Below, piece by piece: positions 26,516-35,632 of a stretch of 64,000 nucleotides of DNA (position 1 is the first letter of the stretch; each line of letters begins with the position of its first letter). The notes beneath the pieces were generated by a model. It saw nothing but the letters and a program-made list of their open reading frames with translations, did not search any database and had not been told where the DNA came from. A program made the position numbers and the translations under genes. The stretch lies in contig CAITEP010000005.1 of NCBI GenBank assembly GCA_903891475.1, positions 124,001-188,000 on the forward strand, in the 5' to 3' direction. Source of the stretch: an uncultured Mucilaginibacter sp. Lineage in GTDB: Bacteria > Bacteroidota > Bacteroidia > Sphingobacteriales > Sphingobacteriaceae.

Positions 26516-27319
26516 CTATATTTTTTTTGCTTCTTCCCAAAAAATATCCATTTCGGCAAGACTCATGTCTTGTATCTTTTTACCATTTTCATGGGCCTTT
26601 TTTTCGAGATACTGAAAGCGTTTTATAAATTTTATATTAGTTTTTTCAAGCGCATTCTCCGGGTTAATATTAATGAATCTCGCGTAATTAATAAGTGAAA
26701 AAAGAAGGTCTCCAAATTCCGCCTCGGCTTTTTCGTGGTCAATTTCTATATGATCAAACACATTAAATTCGTTTTTAAATTCTTGCAACTCTTCTTCTAC
26801 TTTTGCCCAAACCTGACCTTTTTCCTCCCAATCAAACCCTACACCCCGGGCTTTTTCCTGAATGCGCGATGCTTTTAGCAGAGCTGGTAAGGACGATGGT
26901 ACTCCGCTAAGTACCGATTTATTACCTTCCTTTAATTTTATTTGCTCCCAGTTCCGTTTTACATCATTGTCATCTTGTACTTCTACGTCGGCATAAATAT
27001 GTGGATGCCTATTTATCAATTTATCGCAAATGCCATTTAATACTTCGGTAATGGTAAAATCATTTGTCTCCGATGCAATTCTGGCATAAAAAACAAGGTG
27101 TAACATTAAATCGCCCAGTTCTTTTCTGATTTCAGGCATATCGCCATTTAAAATTGCGTCCGAAAGTTCAAAAGTTTCCTCAATGGTAAGATGGCGCAAG
27201 CTTTCTAAGGTTTGTTTTTTATCCCATGGGCAATTCAACCTTAGGTCATTCATGATATTTAATAACCTTGTAAAAGCTGCTTCAGGTGTATTAGCTGTAT
27301 TTGGTGGAACTAGTGGCAT
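26516..27319 (-). CDS. mazG: Nucleoside triphosphate pyrophosphohydrolase MazG
   Basis: This 267-aa cytoplasmic protein has two MazG domains. The N-terminal one carries CPWDKKQTLESLRHLTIEE, EETFELSDAI and EIRKELGDLMLHLVFYA; the C-terminal one carries EEELQEF and EAEFGDLLFSLINYARF. The EExxE and ExxD metal ligands are intact. MazG hydrolyses NTPs to NMP and pyrophosphate, which limits damaged nucleotides and modulates (p)ppGpp levels. It is a single gene and matches the usual length. Confidence 0.95.
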   Translation of the reverse strand: MPLVPPNTANTPEAAFTRLLNIMNDLRLNCPWDKKQTLESLRHLTIEETFELSDAILNGDMPEIRKELGDLMLHLVFYARIASETNDFTITEVLNGICDKLINRHPHIYADVEVQDDNDVKRNWEQIKLKEGNKSVLSGVPSSLPALLKASRIQEKARGVGFDWEEKGQVWAKVEEELQEFKNEFNVFDHIEIDHEKAEAEFGDLLFSLINYARFININPENALEKTNIKFIKRFQYLEKKAHENGKKIQDMSLAEMDIFWEEAKKI

Positions 27320-27448
27320 ATTTAATATTTGGAGTAAAAATATGATTTTTACTTTGTAAGTTTTTCTAAGTAAAAAATTAGTGATAGTATTACAAAAAAG
27401 GTATCAATATTTTTTATTTAATATACTGTAAATGATTTGCTTATAGTT

Positions 27449-27456
27449 TATATTTG
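27449..27456 (+). promoter_or_regulatory. -7 promoter element TATATTTG for the aminotransferase gene
   Basis: An exact TAnnTTTG match ends 22 nt before the ATG at 27479. No good -33 TTG was seen at the usual spacing. Confidence 0.45.
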
Positions 27457-27478
27457 ATATATCCAATAAATTCCAGGT

Positions 27479-28777
27479 ATGAACTCCAATAACCGACGCG
27501 GATTTTTAAAAAAAGCGGCTACCATAGCAGGTGCCTTTTCTGTTAATAGCTTATTTAATGAGGCACATGGTGCAGACTTTTGGAAAGCTACGCTAAAAAT
27601 AAATCACCTTTTGCCAAGTCAGGTTATTGAAGATGAGGATTATTGGAGTACTATACAACGATGCTATTCGGTAAATCCTAGTATCATCAACCTGAATAAT
27701 GGTGGTGTATCACCATCGCCAATAGTAGTACAGCAGGCAGTTGAGCGTTATAACCAATTAGCTAATGAAGGACCGTCTTATTTTATGTGGCGAATACTTG
27801 ATCAAGGTAGAGAACCACTTCGGGAGAAGTTGGCTAATTTGGCAGGAGTATCGCCAGAGGAGATTGCCATTAACCGAAATGCTACTGAAGCACTTAATAC
27901 CGTTATTTTAGGATACGACCTTAAAAGTGGCGATGAGGTTATAGGCACTAAGCAAGATTATCCGCATATGATACAGGCTTACCAGCAAAGAGCCATGCGC
28001 GAAGGAATAGTTTACCGGCAAATAAATTTTGACCTTCCTATTGAGGATGATGCGCAAATTGTGAAGGCTTATGAAGCGGCTATTACGCCAAAAACTAAAT
28101 TAATTCATGTTACACATATGATTAATTGGGTAGGGCAGATTATGCCCGTCCAAAAAATTTGTGATATGGCACATGCCAAGGGCATTGAGGTGATTGTTGA
28201 TGGAGCCCATTCATTCGGTTTGCTTGATTTTAAAATAGCCGATTTGCATTGCGATTATTTTGGAACCAGCTTGCATAAATTTTTATCGGCACCAATTGGT
28301 AGTGGCATGCTTTGGGTTAAAAAAGAAAATATTGAAAAAATTTGGCCTTTACCAAGCAGCGGTAAGCCCCATAGCACTGATATCAGAAAGTTTGAAGAAT
28401 TGGGTACAAGAAGTTTCCCGATTGAACAAGGCATAGGCGAGGCCATTAATTTTCATGAAGCAATAGGAAGCAAACGCAAAGAAGAGCGTATAAGGTACCT
28501 GAAAAATTATTGGGCAACCAAAGCGCAGCAAATACCGAAAGTTAAGTTACATACCTCATTAAATTCCAAATATTCGTGTGCTATTTGTGGGGTAAGTATT
28601 GATGGGATGAAACCTAGCGAGTTAGATACTGAACTATTTAACAAATATAAAATTCATACGGTTGGCATTGTTTGGGAAAATATTAGTTGTGTAAGAGTAA
28701 CGCCTCATGTATACACCACCCTTAATGATTTAGATAAATTTGTGAAAGCTTTGAGCGAAATTGCTTCTAAAAAGTAA
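27479..28777 (+). CDS. Class V aminotransferase-fold PLP enzyme with a Tat-type signal
   Basis: This 432-aa protein begins with a twin-arginine leader (NNRRGFLKKAATIAGAFSVNSLF), so it is probably exported folded. The fold type I PLP domain shows INLNNGGVSPSPIVV, AINRNATEALNTVI, VIVDGAHSFGLLDF (Asp and His near the cofactor) and GTSLHKFLSAPIGSG with the Schiff-base Lys in HKF. Relatives are annotated isopenicillin-N epimerase-like or cysteine desulfurase-like; the substrate is unknown. A secreted PLP enzyme must acquire its cofactor before Tat export. It is convergent with the SGNH hydrolase gene, one base away. Confidence 0.88.
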   Translation: MNSNNRRGFLKKAATIAGAFSVNSLFNEAHGADFWKATLKINHLLPSQVIEDEDYWSTIQRCYSVNPSIINLNNGGVSPSPIVVQQAVERYNQLANEGPSYFMWRILDQGREPLREKLANLAGVSPEEIAINRNATEALNTVILGYDLKSGDEVIGTKQDYPHMIQAYQQRAMREGIVYRQINFDLPIEDDAQIVKAYEAAITPKTKLIHVTHMINWVGQIMPVQKICDMAHAKGIEVIVDGAHSFGLLDFKIADLHCDYFGTSLHKFLSAPIGSGMLWVKKENIEKIWPLPSSGKPHSTDIRKFEELGTRSFPIEQGIGEAINFHEAIGSKRKEERIRYLKNYWATKAQQIPKVKLHTSLNSKYSCAICGVSIDGMKPSELDTELFNKYKIHTVGIVWENISCVRVTPHVYTTLNDLDKFVKALSEIASKK

Positions 28778-28778
28778 T

Positions 28779-29540
28779 TTATTTTTTAAATTGTTGGGCC
28801 ACCAAAGGCATCAATTGACTCACCCATAATTGGTACATAGTGGCCGATGGATGTAGACCGTCGGTAGCAATTAAATTTGGATAGAAGGCAGCCTCTTTTG
28901 AAATGTCTGTAATATTTAAATATTGTACACCCAACTGGCTGCTTATTCGAAAGTTTACAGCATTAAAATTGTCAATTTCAGGACCAATTATGTTTTCTCT
29001 TCCATTGGCAAATGGGGTTACGCCATAATCAGGAATGGATAAAACAAAAACATTTTTGGGATTGCCATTGGCAATTATTATGGCACTATTGAGCACTTCT
29101 TGAAATTTAATTTCGTAATTATTGATACTTAAATTTTGATATTGGTCATTCACACCAATTAATAGCGTAACAATAGTAAACCTTTTACTAGCCAAACCAT
29201 TTTGTGCTATAGCTCCAATTAAGTTATCAGTGGTCCATCCTGTGGTGGCAAGTATGGTGGGAGCTGAGCAATATTGCAAAATATTATTATTTGAAAAATA
29301 TAAATTTAACGAATTATATAATTGGTATGGGAATGACTGATTTTGAGTTACAGATTCTCCAATGGTATATGAATCGCCCAAAGCCAAATAGGAAATGGTA
29401 TCTTTTCGAATATGACTTATAGTATCAGATTTATTTGGACTCATATAGCTAACCGAATCATAGATAACTATGCTCATTGGCTTTTTAGCACAATTTGAGC
29501 AGGTAATAACTAAAATAAATAAAAGAATTTTTTTTTTCAT
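28779..29540 (-). CDS. SGNH/GDSL-family hydrolase lipoprotein
   Basis: This 253-aa protein has a lipoprotein signal (ILLFILVITCSNC). Block I is ALGDSYTIGES with the nucleophile Ser, block III is GVNDQYQ, and the catalytic Asp/His block is DGLHPSATMY. SGNH hydrolases remove acyl or acetyl groups from lipids or glycans. Its start overlaps the lipB stop by 4 bp, so it is last in the phosphopantetheinyl transferase-lipB-SGNH operon. Confidence 0.9.
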   Translation of the reverse strand: MKKKILLFILVITCSNCAKKPMSIVIYDSVSYMSPNKSDTISHIRKDTISYLALGDSYTIGESVTQNQSFPYQLYNSLNLYFSNNNILQYCSAPTILATTGWTTDNLIGAIAQNGLASKRFTIVTLLIGVNDQYQNLSINNYEIKFQEVLNSAIIIANGNPKNVFVLSIPDYGVTPFANGRENIIGPEIDNFNAVNFRISSQLGVQYLNITDISKEAAFYPNLIATDGLHPSATMYQLWVSQLMPLVAQQFKK

Positions 29541-30259
29541 TTAACCTCCATACCAAATAATACGGAAATATGATGTTTTAGGATTTCTTTAACTTCATTT
29601 ATATTTACTTCTTTGTTTAGTTCACGTCTTAAAGAGGTTACATCCTTATCATCAATACCACAAGGAACAATGTTTTTAAAGTAACTTAAATCGGTATTAA
29701 TATTAAAGGCAAGGCCATGCATGGTAACCCATCGGCTACATCGAACGCCCATGGCACATATTTTACGGGCTTTTTCATTGTCGGCATCAAACCAAACCCC
29801 TGTATAGCCAGGATAACGACCAGCGTTTAAACCATAATGAGCTAAGGTTAAAATCACTGCCTCTTCCAGCGTGCGCAAATAAAGATGGATGTCGGTAAAA
29901 AAATTATCCAAATCTAAAATTGGGTAACAAACAATTTGTCCCGGGCCATGATAAGTAATATCGCCGCCCCGATTTATTGGGTAATAAGTTGCTTGCTTTT
30001 CTTTTAGTCCATTTTCATCCAAAAGCAAGTGTTCAGGTTTGCCGCTTTTGCCCAAAGTATAAACGTGAGGATGCTCGCAGAAAACAAGGTAATTTGGGGT
30101 AAAACGGCCGGTTGTTAATTTATTGTCCAAGCTTTCGCTTAAATTTCTGATTTCAGTTTTTAACCTGATAGTTTCAGAAAAAAGCTTTTCCTGCCTGTCC
30201 CAAGCTTCTTTATAGTCAATTAAGCCCCAATCTTCAAATTGTACTTTTTTGTTTTTCAT
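29537..30259 (-). CDS. lipB: Lipoyl(octanoyl) transferase
   Basis: This 240-aa cytoplasmic enzyme moves octanoyl from acyl carrier protein to lipoyl domains of 2-oxoacid dehydrogenases, the first step of lipoate assembly. RGGDITYHGPGQIVCYPI is the family signature. The catalytic Lys (KICAMGVRCSRWVTMHG) and Cys (IVPCGI) are both present. It lies 4 bp after the phosphopantetheinyl transferase gene. That gene's product arms acyl carrier protein, the donor for LipB, so the pairing makes biochemical sense. Confidence 0.96.
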   Translation of the reverse strand: MKNKKVQFEDWGLIDYKEAWDRQEKLFSETIRLKTEIRNLSESLDNKLTTGRFTPNYLVFCEHPHVYTLGKSGKPEHLLLDENGLKEKQATYYPINRGGDITYHGPGQIVCYPILDLDNFFTDIHLYLRTLEEAVILTLAHYGLNAGRYPGYTGVWFDADNEKARKICAMGVRCSRWVTMHGLAFNINTDLSYFKNIVPCGIDDKDVTSLRRELNKEVNINEVKEILKHHISVLFGMEVK

Positions 30260-30263
30260 GCCA

Positions 30264-30902
30264 TTACCCTTTTACATAGCCAATCATATAATCCTCAAAT
30301 TGCATGTAGCCTACTTCATAATTCAGATTTATAGGTTCTTTAAGTAATCTGGCATTTACTGTGCCTTCACGTTGTAGTTCAAATTTATTGAGCCTTATAT
30401 GGTTTACAAACGATACCTCTTTTTGCCCATAACATTTATAAATAGCTTCCTTGGCGCACCAGCAAACGTATAGTTTTTGAATTTTATCTGCTCCTGTTAC
30501 AAATTGCATTTCTTCTTTACGCATAAATTTATGTGCAATGCGTTCCACTTTTTCTTTTATTTGCTCAATATCTATTCCGACCGAGCTTTTTTTACTAATC
30601 ATTACCGCGGCGTAATCAAAGGAGTGGCTTAACGAAATATGATAAGGGAGATTTATTAAATAAGGTTTACCATGACTATCAACCTTACAATCAATATACT
30701 CATTGGTATTAAGCATTTTGCGTAACAAAACACGTGTGCCCAGCCAATGCAAACTGCGTTTACCTGCACTTAACTGCTCATAATATGCCTTCTCCTCCTC
30801 ATTTAGTTGAAGTTGGTTGTATAAGTCTTCAGCTTGTTCCTCTATTTTCCAGATGGCAAATGCTGTATCATCATCAATTTGCTTTTTGTATGCTATGGCC
30901 AT
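30264..30902 (-). CDS. 4'-phosphopantetheinyl transferase superfamily protein
   Basis: From the ATG at 30902 this is a 212-aa Sfp-like enzyme. The metal and CoA motifs are VGIDIEQIKEKVERIAHKF and YVCWCAKEAIYKCYG (WxxKEAxxK). SLHWLGTRVLLRKML and HISLSHSFDYAAVM also match the family. It transfers the phosphopantetheine arm of CoA to a Ser on carrier proteins. It is the first gene of the operon with lipB. A start at 30929 adds a nine-residue extension (MFTFLGIDE) that relatives lack. Confidence 0.9.
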   Translation of the reverse strand: MAIAYKKQIDDDTAFAIWKIEEQAEDLYNQLQLNEEEKAYYEQLSAGKRSLHWLGTRVLLRKMLNTNEYIDCKVDSHGKPYLINLPYHISLSHSFDYAAVMISKKSSVGIDIEQIKEKVERIAHKFMRKEEMQFVTGADKIQKLYVCWCAKEAIYKCYGQKEVSFVNHIRLNKFELQREGTVNARLLKEPINLNYEVGYMQFEDYMIGYVKG

Positions 30903-31058
30903 TTCATCAATCCCCAAAAAGGTGAACAAACATATATTAAATTAAGCTAAATTAATATTCTTTCTATTAAAGTGAACAAGAAACGGCGAATTGTGATTTA
31001 CCGCCTAATCTATTTTTATCTCTAATTATTAAAGTTGAATAGATGAATGACATTCAGC

Positions 31059-31067
31059 TTATCCACA
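31059..31067 (+). promoter_or_regulatory. Single consensus DnaA box TTATCCACA upstream of dcd
   Basis: An exact match to the 9-bp DnaA box lies 83 bp before the dcd start, in the divergent region shared with the phosphopantetheinyl transferase operon. It is alone, so it is not an origin. DnaA could act there as a transcription factor, or it may be chance. Confidence 0.35.
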
Positions 31068-31149
31068 AACCTGAACAACATTTGTGAACAATAATGTATT
31101 GGTCAATATTTTAAATAACTCTAATTTGCGCCTCCAAAAAAAATCCAAA

Positions 31150-31686
31150 ATGATACTATCGGATAAGCGAATTTTAGAAGAAATGGAAATGGGCAATATA
31201 ATTATTGAACCATTTAAGCGTGAGTGCCTGGGTACAAATTCGTACGATGTACATCTCGGGAAACATTTGGCTACCTACCGTAACCGGGTATTGGACGCTA
31301 AACTACATAATGAGGTTGACGCGTTCGAAATACCGAAAGAGGGTTTTGTTTTACAGCCTAATACCCTTTATTTAGGAGTTACCTTAGAATATACCGAAAC
31401 GCATAAACACGTACCGTTTTTAGAAGGAAAATCGAGCACGGGGCGTTTGGGTATTGATATACATGCTACGGCTGGTAAAGGTGATGTAGGTTTTTGCAAC
31501 ACCTGGACTTTAGAAATATCCTGTACCCAGCCTGTTAAAGTTTACGCGGGTATGCCAATTGGGCAGCTCATTTATTTTGTAGTGGAGGGCGAGATTGAGA
31601 CCCTATACAATACTAAGATTAACGCTAAATACAATTCGCCAAGTACACGGCCAGTAGAGAGTATGATGTGGAAGAATAAGTTTTAA
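31150..31686 (+). CDS. dcd: dCTP deaminase
   Basis: From the ATG at 31150 (MILSDKRILEEM) the protein is 178 aa, the normal length for this trimeric cytoplasmic enzyme. It deaminates dCTP to dUTP for thymidylate synthesis. Family motifs are GTNSYDVHLG, EGKSSTGRLGIDIHATAGKGD with the catalytic Glu region, GFCNTWTLE, and GMPIGQLIYF. An in-frame GTG at 31084 would add 22 residues without family support. Confidence 0.95.
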   Translation: MILSDKRILEEMEMGNIIIEPFKRECLGTNSYDVHLGKHLATYRNRVLDAKLHNEVDAFEIPKEGFVLQPNTLYLGVTLEYTETHKHVPFLEGKSSTGRLGIDIHATAGKGDVGFCNTWTLEISCTQPVKVYAGMPIGQLIYFVVEGEIETLYNTKINAKYNSPSTRPVESMMWKNKF

Positions 31687-31791
31687 ACGTCATTTATATT
31701 TCATAATCCATATTCATTTTTACGATAAGTTTAATCAACATTGCTTTCTAATAAGAAAGTAAAAAAAGTGTATATCAATATTAAACCTTTT

Positions 31792-31799
31792 TACCTTTG
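31792..31799 (+). promoter_or_regulatory. -7 promoter element TACCTTTG for the 31830 lipoprotein gene
   Basis: An exact TAnnTTTG match lies 30 nt before the ATG. A GTG at 31768-31770, 21 nt upstream, may be a weak -33 element. Confidence 0.5.
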
Positions 31800-31829
31800 C
31801 GTTGTTTAAGATAAAACTAATAAATACGT

Positions 31830-32231
31830 ATGAAAAAAATAATGACTCTTTTAGGCTGTATCGTTTTACTAATAGCCTCATCATGTACTAAACAATACAT
31901 TTCACCTTCAAACCAAACATTTTTTGCTGACATTACTGCCAATGATTGGTCGCTTACCACAGATTTATCAGGCATAAAATCTTATGCTGCGCCAATTAAT
32001 ATTGCCGCATTGAACAATAACTATGCTACAAATGGTGGCGTAATAGTATCTATTTCTTATGATGGTGGAAGTACCTATGAGCAGTTGCCCGAAGTATATG
32101 CGGGTGTTTCTTATAGCTTTACCTATAACGCGGGTAATTTGACATTGTATGCACAATCTGCTGATGGTAACACGGCTATTTTACCAACTTCAGCCATAAA
32201 AGTTAAAGTTATTTTGGTTCAAAGTAGTTAA
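31830..32231 (+). CDS. Small lipoprotein of unknown function
   Basis: This 133-aa protein has a lipoprotein signal (MTLLGCIVLLIASSC, Cys near residue 19) and a compact beta-rich domain (TANDWSLTTDLSGIKSYAAP, NGGVIVSISYDGGSTYEQLP, VSYSFTYNAGNLTLYAQSADG, IKVKVILV). The strand pattern looks like a small Ig- or C2-like sandwich, a guess from pattern only. It has its own promoter and a strong terminator shared with convergent fabI, so it is monocistronic. Confidence 0.75.
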   Translation: MKKIMTLLGCIVLLIASSCTKQYISPSNQTFFADITANDWSLTTDLSGIKSYAAPINIAALNNNYATNGGVIVSISYDGGSTYEQLPEVYAGVSYSFTYNAGNLTLYAQSADGNTAILPTSAIKVKVILVQSS

Positions 32232-32242
32232 CATCGAGTAAC

Positions 32243-32275
32243 AAAAAAAACAGCTCCTCAAGAGCTGTTTTTTTT
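32243..32275. terminator. Bidirectional rho-independent terminator
   Basis: A run of A plus ACAGCTC (to 32256) pairs with GAGCTGT plus a T run (32262-32275) around the 5-nt loop CTCAA. With A and T runs on both flanks it can serve both the 31830 gene and convergent fabI. Confidence 0.9.
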
Positions 32276-32315
32276 GTTTTGTGATGATTTGTAAATTACT
32301 ATTACAAGATAAAAT

Positions 32316-33128
32316 TTATTTTTCCATTTGCTCTATTACTGCTTGGGTAACTCCGGTAAATGAAAATCCACCATCGTGAAACAGATTTTGCATGGTTACC
32401 ATTTTGGTAAGGTCGGAAAATAGGGTGATGCAATAATCGGCACATTGATCAGCTGAGGCATTGCCTAGCGGACTCATTTTTTCGGCATAATTGATAAAAC
32501 CTTCAAATCCTTTAACGCCCGAACCTGCAGTAGTACGTGTAGGTGATTGAGAAACGGTATTGATGCGTACGTTTTTCTTAACTCCATAGTAGTAGCCAAA
32601 ATTACGGGCAATACTTTCTAAATAAGCTTTATTGTCCGACATGTCATTATAATCAGGGAATACCCTTTGAGCAGCTATATAACTTAAGGCAACTACTGAT
32701 CCCCATTCATTAATGGCATCCATTTTCATGGCTGTTTGCAAAATACGGTGCAAGCTTAGTGAAGATATATCTAAACCTTTGTGTGTAAAATCATAATTAT
32801 TTTCGGGATAGGTAACGCCTTTACGTACGTTAACACTCATACCTATGGAGTGCAAAACAAAATCGACCCCACCATTAAAATGCTCTTGCGATTTGGTAAA
32901 CAAATTCTGAACATCTTCATTGCTGGTAACATCGGCACCAATTACAGGCGCATTACATTCTTCGGCCAGTTTGTTCAATTCGCCCATGCGTAATGCGATA
33001 GGCGCGTTGCTCAAAATAATTTCCGCACCTTCTTGTACTGCACGTTGTGCCACCTTCCATGCTATTGAATGCTCGTTCAACGCACCGAAAATAATTCCTT
33101 TTTTGCCTTTTAATAAGTTATAAGCCAT
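32316..33128 (-). CDS. fabI: Enoyl-[acyl-carrier-protein] reductase (NADH)
   Basis: This 270-aa short-chain dehydrogenase-like enzyme makes the last reduction in each fatty-acid elongation round in the cytoplasm. The cofactor region IIFGALNEHSIAWKVAQ and the FabI-type active site Tyr-x6-Lys (YNDMSDNK) are present, with SQSPTRTTAGSGVKGF as the substrate loop. The length is typical. It is the target class of triclosan. It reads alone toward the bidirectional terminator. Confidence 0.95.
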   Translation of the reverse strand: MAYNLLKGKKGIIFGALNEHSIAWKVAQRAVQEGAEIILSNAPIALRMGELNKLAEECNAPVIGADVTSNEDVQNLFTKSQEHFNGGVDFVLHSIGMSVNVRKGVTYPENNYDFTHKGLDISSLSLHRILQTAMKMDAINEWGSVVALSYIAAQRVFPDYNDMSDNKAYLESIARNFGYYYGVKKNVRINTVSQSPTRTTAGSGVKGFEGFINYAEKMSPLGNASADQCADYCITLFSDLTKMVTMQNLFHDGGFSFTGVTQAVIEQMEK

Positions 33129-33162
33129 ATTTAATGTTTAATAATTGGGCGTAAAAATAATA

Positions 33163-33921
33163 TTATTTATCTGTTAATGAGAATTTGACGGTAACAGTTT
33201 CTAAAATCTCAAACAATCTGCCATAATTTAAACCCGGGCGCCATTTTCCAGTTTTTTTTAAAAGTTTGATAACTTCTTCCTCGCAACCATATCCAATTCC
33301 CTTTACCACTTTAAAATTTTCCAATTCACCTTCTTTGCTCACTGTAAAACCAATTTCCACAATTCCTTCAATATTGTTTTCAATTGCCGCTTTTGGGTAG
33401 GTTACGTTTTTTTGAATAAATTCTACTAAATTTAATTTTCGATTTAATGTTTCTGGGTAATATGTTTCAAAGTCCGGAAATATTTTTCCTTCATCATAAT
33501 AAGTAACCGGAATCTTTCTTTTTGTTTTTTGTCGCTTTGCAGTTATAAGAATAGAATCTCTTTCATTTAACTGATGAATATTTTGAGCTGGCAAATAAAT
33601 TGCTAAATATCTACTACCATTAATAGGTAAAAAGTTTTTCCCATATTTAGGGTTATAAAATCCTATGGCATTATTTGGATAAACACCTTTAAATTCAAAA
33701 TACCCGTTCGTATCAGTTACAGTGTTAGTAGGAAATTCGGGTAAATCAAAAATTGGATACCTTAAAAAGATTTGAATGTTTTTTGCAGGTATACTATCTG
33801 AAAAATAAACGAAACCCCTAATATTAATTGTATCTACCTCTGCGTGTATACTATCATGCTTTTGAGCCTGTAAATAGTTGCAAACTAATAAAAGCATTAA
33901 AGTTGATAAAAGTATTTTCAT
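33163..33921 (-). CDS. TonB C-terminal domain protein with carboxypeptidase-regulatory-like domain
   Basis: This 252-aa protein has a signal peptide (ending LQAQ, about residue 20), then a beta-sandwich (about 30-125: INIRGFVYFSDSIPAKNI, TNTVTDTNGYFEFKGVYP). A TonB-type C-terminal domain closes it (about 165-252: VTYPKAAIENNIEGIVEIGFTVSKEG, GYGCEEEVIKLLKKTGKWRPG). It has no ordinary TonB membrane anchor or Pro-rich span, so a role as energy transducer is doubtful; in Bacteroidota such domains are often reused. It sits between fabI and recN without clear coupling. Confidence 0.82.
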   Translation of the reverse strand: MKILLSTLMLLLVCNYLQAQKHDSIHAEVDTINIRGFVYFSDSIPAKNIQIFLRYPIFDLPEFPTNTVTDTNGYFEFKGVYPNNAIGFYNPKYGKNFLPINGSRYLAIYLPAQNIHQLNERDSILITAKRQKTKRKIPVTYYDEGKIFPDFETYYPETLNRKLNLVEFIQKNVTYPKAAIENNIEGIVEIGFTVSKEGELENFKVVKGIGYGCEEEVIKLLKKTGKWRPGLNYGRLFEILETVTVKFSLTDK

Positions 33922-33928
33922 GCCATAA

Positions 33929-35632
33929 TTAATTGCTCAGCAGCTCCCTCGCATTTTGTAAGGCACTTTCCCCTGGTTTATCACCACTCAGCATTTTGGC
34001 AATTTCCAATACCCTTTCCTGTTTATCCAGCTGCTTAATACGGGTATAAGTGGTTGCGCTATCATCATCCTTGTAAACAAAATAATGACTATTTCCTTTG
34101 CTGGCTATTTGTGGTAAATGAGTAATAGTAATTACCTGTAAATTGCCCGCAAGCCGCTCCATTATCTGACCAACTTTGTTGGCTACCTCGCCCGATACAC
34201 CTGTATCAATCTCGTCAAAAATAATGGTTGGTAATGCTGTGTTTTTGGCAATTAATGATTTGATGGAAAGCATTAACCTTGATAATTCACCGCCTGATGC
34301 TACTTTGCTCATCTCGGACAAAGCATGCCCTTTATTGGCATTAAAGAGAAACCTGATGTAATCAATGCCGCTTTTGCTAAGGTAAGTTGATACCTGTTGC
34401 TGAAAGTTACTTTTTTCTTTTTCAGCCAATGGCTGCTTTACATTTTGTTCAATTTTGAGCAGGGCATTGCCCATACCCATTTCTGCTAAACTTGCCAAAA
34501 TTTCACGCTCAATTTCCGGAATTACTTTTTTTCGGTTAGCGGATAATTGCTTTGCTAAACCTTCTAACGCAATAAAATCTGCTTCCAGTTGTTTGCTTAA
34601 TTGTTCAATTGCCTCATCACCAAAAACAGCCTGTTGTATTTTATCAGAGAGACCAGCCTGAATTTCCAATAATTCGACATTGCTGTTTACCCGATGTTTT
34701 TTTTGAAGGTTGTACATTAAACTTAAGCGAACATTTATTTCATTCACTCTAGCGTCATTCGTTTGGGTGCTTTGTTCAATAATTTCAATTTCGTTGGCTA
34801 TATCCTTCAACTCAATCAAGGTACTGTTAAGCCTTTGGTGCAATTCAATAATTTCGGGATTGAATTTTTCTACCGTTGAAAGTTGATGAGCAGCCTCCCT
34901 TAATTGCAGAATGGCAGATATTTCACCCTCATTCATCAGGTTATAAGCGCCTAGTAAATTTCTTTTTATTTCGTCGGCATTGTTTAGGGCATATAGTTCC
35001 TGTTCAAGCGGTTCTTGTTCATCGGCCTGTAATCGGGCCTTTTCCAATTCATCAAACTGAAACTGGTAATAATCAAGGTCGGCCTTAGCTTTTTCGCTGT
35101 TCGTAATGAGTTCTTCTAAATTGGAAGTAGCTTTTTTAAATGCTTTGAAGCTTGTTAGGTAATTGTGCAACAAATCATCATGACCAGCAACAGCGTCTAC
35201 CACTAATAGCTGAAAATCAGGATCATTAATCTCCAAGGTGGCATGTTGCGAGTGGATATCAATCAATTTTTCGCCCAAGGCTTTTAGGGTATTTAATACA
35301 ACGGGTGTGTCATTAACAAAGGCTCTTGATTTTCCATCTGCCGATATTTCGCGCCTTAAAACGGTTTCGGCTTCGTAATCAATATCATTATCCTCAAAAA
35401 ACTGTTTAAGTTTAAAATCATCAATAGAAAAACTACCCTCAATAACACATTTTTTTTGCTGATTAAAAAAATACCTGCTTTCGGCACGCTGACCTAAAAT
35501 AAGGGATAAGGCACCTAAAATAATTGATTTACCGGCACCAGTTTCGCCGGTAAGTATATTGAGCCCTTTATCGAAACCTATCTCCAGGTTATCAATTAAA
35601 GCGTAATTATTAATGCTGAGCTTTTGAAGCAT
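33929..35632 (-). CDS. recN: DNA repair protein RecN
   Basis: This 567-aa SMC-like ATPase helps tether and mend double-strand breaks. The N-terminal Walker A is LTGETGAGKSIILGAL, the centre is a long coiled coil (about 150-360), and the C-terminal part has the signature ASGGELSRLMLSIKS and Walker B PTIIFDEIDTGVSGEVA. The start MLQKLSINNYALIDNLEIGF is the family norm, yet the ATG follows directly on a hairpin with a U7 tract. It is cytoplasmic and nucleoid-associated. Confidence 0.96.
   Translation of the reverse strand: MLQKLSINNYALIDNLEIGFDKGLNILTGETGAGKSIILGALSLILGQRAESRYFFNQQKKCVIEGSFSIDDFKLKQFFEDNDIDYEAETVLRREISADGKSRAFVNDTPVVLNTLKALGEKLIDIHSQHATLEINDPDFQLLVVDAVAGHDDLLHNYLTSFKAFKKATSNLEELITNSEKAKADLDYYQFQFDELEKARLQADEQEPLEQELYALNNADEIKRNLLGAYNLMNEGEISAILQLREAAHQLSTVEKFNPEIIELHQRLNSTLIELKDIANEIEIIEQSTQTNDARVNEINVRLSLMYNLQKKHRVNSNVELLEIQAGLSDKIQQAVFGDEAIEQLSKQLEADFIALEGLAKQLSANRKKVIPEIEREILASLAEMGMGNALLKIEQNVKQPLAEKEKSNFQQQVSTYLSKSGIDYIRFLFNANKGHALSEMSKVASGGELSRLMLSIKSLIAKNTALPTIIFDEIDTGVSGEVANKVGQIMERLAGNLQVITITHLPQIASKGNSHYFVYKDDDSATTYTRIKQLDKQERVLEIAKMLSGDKPGESALQNARELLSN

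Noticed and set aside
30734-30925. Plus-strand ORF within the phosphopantetheinyl transferase gene
   Set aside because: Shadow of the minus-strand gene, which has full family motifs.
31745-31761. Small hairpin CTTTCT/AGAAAG after dcd
   Set aside because: No U tract follows in either plausible direction, so it is not called a terminator.
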